Shown one piece after another: positions 59,189-64,000 of a DNA stretch of 64,000 nucleotides (positions are counted from its first letter, which is position 1; each line of letters opens with the position of its first letter). Where the stretch lies: assembly GCA_002412495.1 (NCBI GenBank), contig DHVE01000044.1:1-64000 (forward strand), in the 5' to 3' direction. This DNA comes from Betaproteobacteria bacterium UBA5216. Lineage in GTDB: Bacteria > Pseudomonadota > Gammaproteobacteria > Burkholderiales > SG8-41. Below the pieces are notes generated by a model. The model had not been told where the DNA came from, ran no database searches, and saw nothing but the letters and a program-made list of their open reading frames with translations. The position numbers and the translations under genes were made by a program.

Positions 59189-60595
59189 ATGAGCAGCTCC
59201 AAACCCCCATTGCTGGAAAACGCCACGCGCGATCTCGCGCGTTTTGCCTCGGCCATTCAATACAGCGACTTGTCAAAAGAAGTGGTCGAGCGCATCAAGC
59301 TGTCGGTGCTCGATCACATCGGGTGCGCGCTTTACGGCGCGACCTTGCCTTGGACGCAAAAGGTGGCCGCGCTCGCCATGGCCGAAGGTGCGAAGCCGGT
59401 GGCATCGCTCTATGGCATGGGCAAAAAAACGTCGGTATCGCTGGCCGCGCTGGTGAACGGCACCTCCGGGCACGCGTTTGAACTGGACGACATTCATAAG
59501 GAATCCATCGTCCACATCGGTTCGCTGGCGCCGCCCGTGGCATTGGGTTTCGCGGAGGCTGCGGGTGGAATGTCGGGCCGCGACGTGATTACCGGCATGG
59601 TGGCCGGATATGAAATCGGCGCGCGAGTTGGCAATGCCGCGACCATGGGTTTGTTTTTCCGGGGCTTTCATCCGCAAGGCACGTCCGGCGTATTTGCCGC
59701 CAGCGCCACGGCGGCGCGCATGCTGAATCTGAATGCCGAGCAATTCCAGCACGCGTTGGGCATGTCGGGTTCGCAGGCAGGCGGCCTGATGGCGGCACAG
59801 GAAGGCGCGATGGTCAAGCGCCTGCATTCCGGGCGTGCCGCGCAAAGCGGTGTGTACTCGGCGTTGCTGGCGAAAGACGGTTTTACCGGTATCCCCGACG
59901 TGCTTGAGGCCGCGTACGGCGGCTATCTCGCGGTGTACTCCGACACGCCGAACGCGGCGCGGCTCACCGACGGTTTGGGCAAGGTATGGGAAACGCTCAA
60001 CGTCGGCTACAAACCGCACGCCAGCGTGACCAGCATACATACCGCGCTGGATGGCCTGGCCGAAATCATGCGCGAAAACAACCTCAAGGCAGGCGACATC
60101 GCCAAGCTCGAAACCGGCTTGAGCCCGATGACGCACGTGCATTGTGCGTGGGAATACAAGGCGCAAGGCGTGACGGCGGCGCAGATGAATTTGTATTACG
60201 GCCTCGCGGTGACGGCGATCGACGGCATGGCGTTCACCGAACAATACAAAGAATCCCGGCTGCGCGATCCGGCGATTTTTGATTTCATTTCGCGTGTCAG
60301 CGCCTATGTTGATCCGGAGATTGAAAAAATGGGGCCGCCGTTCAGGCATGCGGCACGCGTGAAGGTCACAGCCAAGGACGGCAAGGTGATCGAGAAATTC
60401 CTGCATCATCGCCGCGGCAGCCCGGAAAACCCATTGAAGCCGGAAGACATCGAGTACAAGTTCCGTCACGTGGTGAGCGGTTGTGTGTCGAAGGCCAACA
60501 TCGACAAGGCCGTGAAACTCGTCGCCGGATTGGAAAAGATGGAAAATACCAACGAACTCACGGCGCTGATGGCGGCGCCGGTCAGTACCGCCTGA
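59189..60595 (+). CDS. MmgE/PrpD family protein 1
   Basis: A 468-residue MmgE/PrpD protein (2-methylcitrate dehydratase superfamily, also includes cis-aconitate decarboxylase and iminodisuccinate epimerase). The helical domain carries the hallmark NGTSGHAFELDDIHKES; GYEIGARVG and GFHPQGTSGVFAA follow. The lid domain occupies about 280–400. It starts 26 bases after the MBL hydrolase. Without prpB/prpC nearby, propionate catabolism is unlikely; dehydration, decarboxylation or epimerisation of another di- or tricarboxylate is more likely. Confidence 0.9.
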   Translation: MSSSKPPLLENATRDLARFASAIQYSDLSKEVVERIKLSVLDHIGCALYGATLPWTQKVAALAMAEGAKPVASLYGMGKKTSVSLAALVNGTSGHAFELDDIHKESIVHIGSLAPPVALGFAEAAGGMSGRDVITGMVAGYEIGARVGNAATMGLFFRGFHPQGTSGVFAASATAARMLNLNAEQFQHALGMSGSQAGGLMAAQEGAMVKRLHSGRAAQSGVYSALLAKDGFTGIPDVLEAAYGGYLAVYSDTPNAARLTDGLGKVWETLNVGYKPHASVTSIHTALDGLAEIMRENNLKAGDIAKLETGLSPMTHVHCAWEYKAQGVTAAQMNLYYGLAVTAIDGMAFTEQYKESRLRDPAIFDFISRVSAYVDPEIEKMGPPFRHAARVKVTAKDGKVIEKFLHHRRGSPENPLKPEDIEYKFRHVVSGCVSKANIDKAVKLVAGLEKMENTNELTALMAAPVSTA

Positions 60596-60630
60596 AGCTT
60601 GTGTTGACAACGACATCAAAATCTTTTTTG

Positions 60631-60730
60631 ATACAGATTTACACAGATTTGCGCGGATGAACGCGGATTAACACATATAAACGCAGATAACCCCAAGTCG
60701 AATCTGCGTAAATCCGCGTTAATCCGCGTC
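60631..60730. repeat. Palindromic intergenic repeat, family B (copy 2)
   Basis: Contains ACAGATTTACACAGATT, then ACGCGGATTAACAC and ACGCAGAT, mirrored by ATCTGCGTAAATCCGCG and TTAATCCGCGT. It shares the GATTTACGCAGAT core with the copy at 56,145. It fills most of the 174-base gap between the two MmgE/PrpD genes; its left part extends toward 60,620. Confidence 0.75.
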
Positions 60731-60769
60731 AAGGATTTTTGCCCTTACTCAATAACCACCGGAATCATC

Positions 60770-62119
60770 ATGACCACTCAAACCCACGCCCAACAACTGG
60801 CAAACCGCTTTGCCAAACTCAACTACAACGACCTCACGCCGGAATCACGTCACGCGGTCAAGCGTCTGCTGCTCGATTATCTCGGCGTGGCGCTGGCCGG
60901 CAGCCAGAGCGAAAGCGGCGTCATCGCGCGACGCTTTGCGCGCGAGCAGGGCGGCAAAACCGGCGCGCAACTGATCGGCGATAAGGCCAGGTCGTCGATG
61001 GCCACCACGGCGTTTGCCAATGCGATTTCCTCGCACAGCATCGAGCTGGATGATATTGACGTACTGGCGCTGTTTCACTTCAGTCCGCCGGTGTATTCGT
61101 CCGCGCTGGCGGTGGCGGATGCCACGCACGCAAGCGGCAAGCAACTCATTGCCGCGCTGGCTTCGGGTTGCGAAATGATGGAGCGCGTGAGCCGCGCTGC
61201 CAACAATTCGTTGCGCAACCGGGCATTTCACACCACGCCGACCTGCGGCGTGTTTGGCGCCACGATCGCGGCATCCAAGCTGCTGAAATTGAACGCCGCG
61301 AAGATCACCAACGCGCTCGGCATGGCCGGCGCTCAGGCGTCGGGCCTGATGGAAATGTATGGCCCGTCGATGCAAAAGCGGTTTAATCCGGGCCCGACGG
61401 CGCGCAATGGCGTGACGGCGGCGCTGATGGCGCAACTTGGCTTTACGGGAGCGGACACGATTTTTGAAGGCGAGCGCGGTTTTCTGAAGGCATTTACCGA
61501 CAAGAATTTCCCGCAGGAACTGGTGAAGGGCATCAACAAGCCGTTCGAGTTGCTGATTGAATTCAAGCCATACTCGTGCGCGCGCCCCATCCATAACGCC
61601 ATCGACTGCGCGCTGGATGTGCGCAAGCAGGCGGGCTTCGACGTGAATCAGGTCAAGTCGATTGCGTTCACGCGCCATCCCGATTGGGCACATTACCACC
61701 AGAACAAAACCCCGCGCACCTATCACGAGGCACAGGTGTCCTTGCCGTTCTCGGTGGCGGTGGCGTTGCTCGAAGGTCAGGCGCTGCTCAAACAATACAG
61801 CGACAAAAACATCCGCAACGCCAAGGTCAAACACCTGAGCGACATCACCAGTATTGCGGTGGATGCGAAACTGCCGCGTGGCGTGTCGTGCAAAATGGTA
61901 GCGACCTTAAAAGACGGCCGCACGTTCACGTCGCAGATCGATTACCCGAAAGGCTCAATCCAAAATCCGATGAGCGACGCGGAATTGCTTGCCAAGTTCA
62001 TGAGCCTTGCCAGCCCCGTGATCGGCGCGGCACGCGCAGCGTCGCTGGCGAAGTCGGTGATGAGCGTCGAAAAATGCCCGGATGTTTCGGCATTGCTGAA
62101 GCTCGCGGCAAAGAAATAA
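60770..62119 (+). CDS. MmgE/PrpD family protein 2
   Basis: A 449-residue MmgE/PrpD protein with the hallmark AISSHSIELDDIDVL and the FHTTPTCGVFGA segment. It is only distantly similar to the neighbour at 59,189, so the two are old paralogues with probably different substrates rather than a recent tandem copy. The second domain includes KSIAFTRHPDWAHYH. Bug 8 follows 17 bases after the stop, pointing to shared transcription and a common carboxylate substrate. Confidence 0.9.
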   Translation: MTTQTHAQQLANRFAKLNYNDLTPESRHAVKRLLLDYLGVALAGSQSESGVIARRFAREQGGKTGAQLIGDKARSSMATTAFANAISSHSIELDDIDVLALFHFSPPVYSSALAVADATHASGKQLIAALASGCEMMERVSRAANNSLRNRAFHTTPTCGVFGATIAASKLLKLNAAKITNALGMAGAQASGLMEMYGPSMQKRFNPGPTARNGVTAALMAQLGFTGADTIFEGERGFLKAFTDKNFPQELVKGINKPFELLIEFKPYSCARPIHNAIDCALDVRKQAGFDVNQVKSIAFTRHPDWAHYHQNKTPRTYHEAQVSLPFSVAVALLEGQALLKQYSDKNIRNAKVKHLSDITSIAVDAKLPRGVSCKMVATLKDGRTFTSQIDYPKGSIQNPMSDAELLAKFMSLASPVIGAARAASLAKSVMSVEKCPDVSALLKLAAKK

Positions 62120-62136
62120 TTACTCAATAAAAACAG

Positions 62137-63114
62137 ATGCTTATGTTTATTTCGCCGAAGCAAATTCCGGCGGGGTTGCTGCTCGCGCTGACCCTGGTGG
62201 CGGGCGCGCACGCGCAACAATATCCGGTGCGGCCGATACGCGTCATCGTGCCGTTCGCGCCGGGTGGACCGACCGACATCATCGGCCGTGTGATGGCCGC
62301 CAAGCTCACCGAAGCCCTCGGTCAGCAAGTAGTAATCGACAATCGCGGCGGCGCGGGTGGCAACATCGGCATGGCGATGGCGGCGCGCGCGGCGAATGAC
62401 GGCTACACGTTTTTGCTGGTGAGTTCGAGCCTGATGGTGAACCCGAGCCTGTATGCGAAGCCCGGCTTTGACCCGATCAAGGATTTCATTCCCATCACTT
62501 GCGTGGCCGCTTCGTCGAACATCATCACGGCGCATCCCTCGCAGCCCTTTCGGAACGCGAAGGAACTGGTGGCCGCAGTCAAGGCGAGTCCCGGAAAATT
62601 CAATTATGCCTCTCCGGGCGCGGGCACTACGCCGCATTTATCGGGCGAGTTGATGCGTCTGTCGCTCGGCATCGACATCGCGCACATTCCCTACACGGGC
62701 GCGGGGCCAGTGGTGGGCGCGGTACTTGCCAATCAGGTGACGACGGGTATTACCGCCGTGCCACCGGCGGCGCCGCACATAAAAGCCGGTTCGATGCGCG
62801 GCATCGCGGTGCTGGCGCCAAAACGCTCGGCAAATATTCCGGACGTGCCGACAGCCATTGAGTCGGGTGTTGCCGGCATTGATTCCGATACCAAGCAGGG
62901 ATTTCTCGCACCCGCGGGCACGCCGAAGGAAATCGTTGATCGCATGCACCGCGAGGTGATGAAGCTGATGCAACTGCCCGACGTGAAAGACCGCATGGCC
63001 ACGCTGGGTTTTGATATCGTGGCCGACTCGCAGCAGGACTTCGCGCGCACGGTCAATGAAGAAATCGCGAAGTGGGGCAAGGCGATACGCGCGGCGAAGA
63101 TCCGGGTGGAGTGA
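62137..63114 (+). CDS. Bug/TctC-family periplasmic substrate-binding protein 8
   Basis: A 325-residue Bug protein with a signal peptide ending AHA-QQ (about 1–27). Two in-frame ATGs (62,137 and 62,143) lie close together, and the first overlaps the recurring AT-rich motif. The ligand loop is PFAPGGPTDIIGR, the second loop YASPGAGTTPHLSGE, then HIPYTGAGPV. It ends the MBL–MmgE/PrpD–MmgE/PrpD–Bug set. Ligand unknown, likely a polycarboxylate handled by the dehydratase-like enzymes. Confidence 0.92.
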   Translation: MLMFISPKQIPAGLLLALTLVAGAHAQQYPVRPIRVIVPFAPGGPTDIIGRVMAAKLTEALGQQVVIDNRGGAGGNIGMAMAARAANDGYTFLLVSSSLMVNPSLYAKPGFDPIKDFIPITCVAASSNIITAHPSQPFRNAKELVAAVKASPGKFNYASPGAGTTPHLSGELMRLSLGIDIAHIPYTGAGPVVGAVLANQVTTGITAVPPAAPHIKAGSMRGIAVLAPKRSANIPDVPTAIESGVAGIDSDTKQGFLAPAGTPKEIVDRMHREVMKLMQLPDVKDRMATLGFDIVADSQQDFARTVNEEIAKWGKAIRAAKIRVE

Positions 63115-63131
63115 CAAGAACGCAACTGCTT

Positions 63132-63224
63132 TACCGCGAAGGCGCGAAGGATACGCAAAGCACTTCAAAACCTTCGGGTTTTTCTTTGCGGCGGTTCTTG
63201 GCGACTTTGCGCCTTTGCGGCAAA
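63132..63224. repeat. Palindromic intergenic repeat, family A (copy 2)
   Basis: An imperfect inverted repeat from TACCGCGAAGGCGCGAAGG to GCGCCTTTGCGGCA, with ACGCAAAG and CTTTGCG internal steps. It shares its centre with the copy at 44,811–44,894. It ends 20 bases before the ketopantoate-reductase-like gene. Confidence 0.75.
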
Positions 63225-63244
63225 AGTTTGGAATTTGGAAAAAT

Positions 63245-64000
63245 ATGAAAATTCTGGTCTACGGTGCCGGCGCGATCGGCGGTTATCTGGGCGCCATTCT
63301 GTCGGCGGCGGGCGAGGACGTGACGCTAGTCGCACGCGGCGCACAATACGAGGCGATGGCCTCGCGCGGCATTATTCTTGAAGGGCCGAAGAGCGGCAGG
63401 CCCAAGCCGATTCCCGTGCGAGCGGTGCGCCCCGGCGAGGAAAAGCCGCCGTACGATTTGGTGTTCGTGACACTCAAGGCGCATCAATTGGCCTCGGCGG
63501 CGGAGCATGTGCGCGCGCTCGGCGGCAAGGACACAATGTTCGTGTTTCCGCAGAATGGATTGCCGTGGTGGTATTTCGACGGCATTGAATCGCGCTACAA
63601 GGGCACGCGGCTGAAGACGCTGGATCCCGACGGCGTGTTGTCACGCACGTTTGCCGCGCCCAATCTGGTCTGCGGCATTGCCTTCAAGCCTTCGGATTTG
63701 CTGGCGCCAGCGCACATACGTCTGGCGGACTCCGATGCGGATTCACTTACGGTGGGTGAACTCGACAATAGCATGACGCAGCGGCTGCACGACATCGCCA
63801 AAATTACCACCGCCGCCGGATGGACCGGCAAGCCGGTCCCGGATATTCGCAAGGGTAAATGGACGAAGCTCCTTTCCAATGCGGTGTGGAACACCATGGG
63901 CGCCATCACGCAGTCGTCGGCCACGGAGGCGGCGCGTTTTGCGCCCACCGCGAAGCTGGCGGTGGCGTTGACGCGCGAGGTGATCTCGCTGGCCGATGCC
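63245..64000 (+). CDS. Ketopantoate reductase (PanE/ApbA) family protein, cut by window end
   Basis: The first 252 residues of an NADPH-dependent 2-oxoacid reductase; the frame stays open to the last base. The Rossmann loop is GAGAIGGYLG at 7–16. The catalytic lysine and conserved asparagine are in KWTKLLSNAVWN. The segment FVFPQNGLPWWYFDG is the common NG-x-x-x-x loop. As it lies among catabolic genes rather than panBC, it may reduce another 2-oxoacid. Full-length relatives have about 300–340 residues, so a short C-terminal part is missing here. Confidence 0.88.
   Translation, partial: MKILVYGAGAIGGYLGAILSAAGEDVTLVARGAQYEAMASRGIILEGPKSGRPKPIPVRAVRPGEEKPPYDLVFVTLKAHQLASAAEHVRALGGKDTMFVFPQNGLPWWYFDGIESRYKGTRLKTLDPDGVLSRTFAAPNLVCGIAFKPSDLLAPAHIRLADSDADSLTVGELDNSMTQRLHDIAKITTAAGWTGKPVPDIRKGKWTKLLSNAVWNTMGAITQSSATEAARFAPTAKLAVALTREVISLADA

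Noticed and set aside
60616..60740. Possible CRISPR-like repeats
   Set aside because: The repeated words are inverted and unevenly spaced, with no unique spacers of constant length and no cas genes.

Overview
The window looks like a chromosome segment of a high-GC betaproteobacterium (Burkholderiales-like). The grounds are the housekeeping order (rsgA–phhB–M48 protease facing orn; trxA–rho–rpmE), a TIGR03623-type/UvrD nuclease-helicase pair in place of RecBCD, and eight periplasmic substrate-binding proteins of the Bug/TctC family, which is expanded mainly in betaproteobacteria. No rRNA, tRNA, CRISPR array, transposase or phage gene was seen.

Bases 1–31,100 are mostly core genome: a four-gene run with touching or overlapping ends (Nudix hydrolase, YbaK deacylase, patatin, methyltransferase), a CobD/CbiB-like membrane protein, rsgA/phhB/M48/orn, pgi with a small overlapping gene, a thiolase, an ArnT-like glycosyltransferase, a cyanate uptake and degradation operon (ABC transporter plus cyanase, with a good sigma-54 promoter candidate), an alpha/beta hydrolase behind a perfect palindrome, a tartrate/malate-type dehydrogenase, trxA–rho–lipoprotein–rpmE, fdxA, an unrecognised secreted protein and the nuclease/helicase pair.

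Bases 31,190–64,000 are an accessory catabolic region. Small enzyme sets are each joined to one or two Bug proteins: enolase-superfamily enzyme plus Bug, amidohydrolase plus Bug, metallo-beta-lactamase-fold protein plus two Bugs plus flavin monooxygenase, then two MBL-fold hydrolases, an Old-Yellow-Enzyme-type Fe-S flavoprotein, two MmgE/PrpD proteins and more Bugs, ending in a truncated ketopantoate-reductase-like gene. No TctA/TctB membrane partner is present. The likely shared logic is capture of organic acids followed by hydrolysis, reduction, isomerisation or dehydration; the substrates cannot be read from sequence.

The most striking items are these. (1) A UGSC-motif selenoprotein gene at 34,362–36,098 has an in-frame TGA at codon 107 followed at once by a well-formed bacterial SECIS-like hairpin; ordinary gene calling would split it in two. 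(2) A 3.3-kb segment carrying a TPR/O-GlcNAc-transferase-like gene is bounded by 366-bp direct repeats of the 3' end of a CocE-type hydrolase gene. (3) The cyanate operon has a probable RpoN promoter. (4) Several families of palindromic intergenic repeats are present, one of which now encodes the C-terminus of a protein, together with a recurring AT-rich motif close to gene ends.
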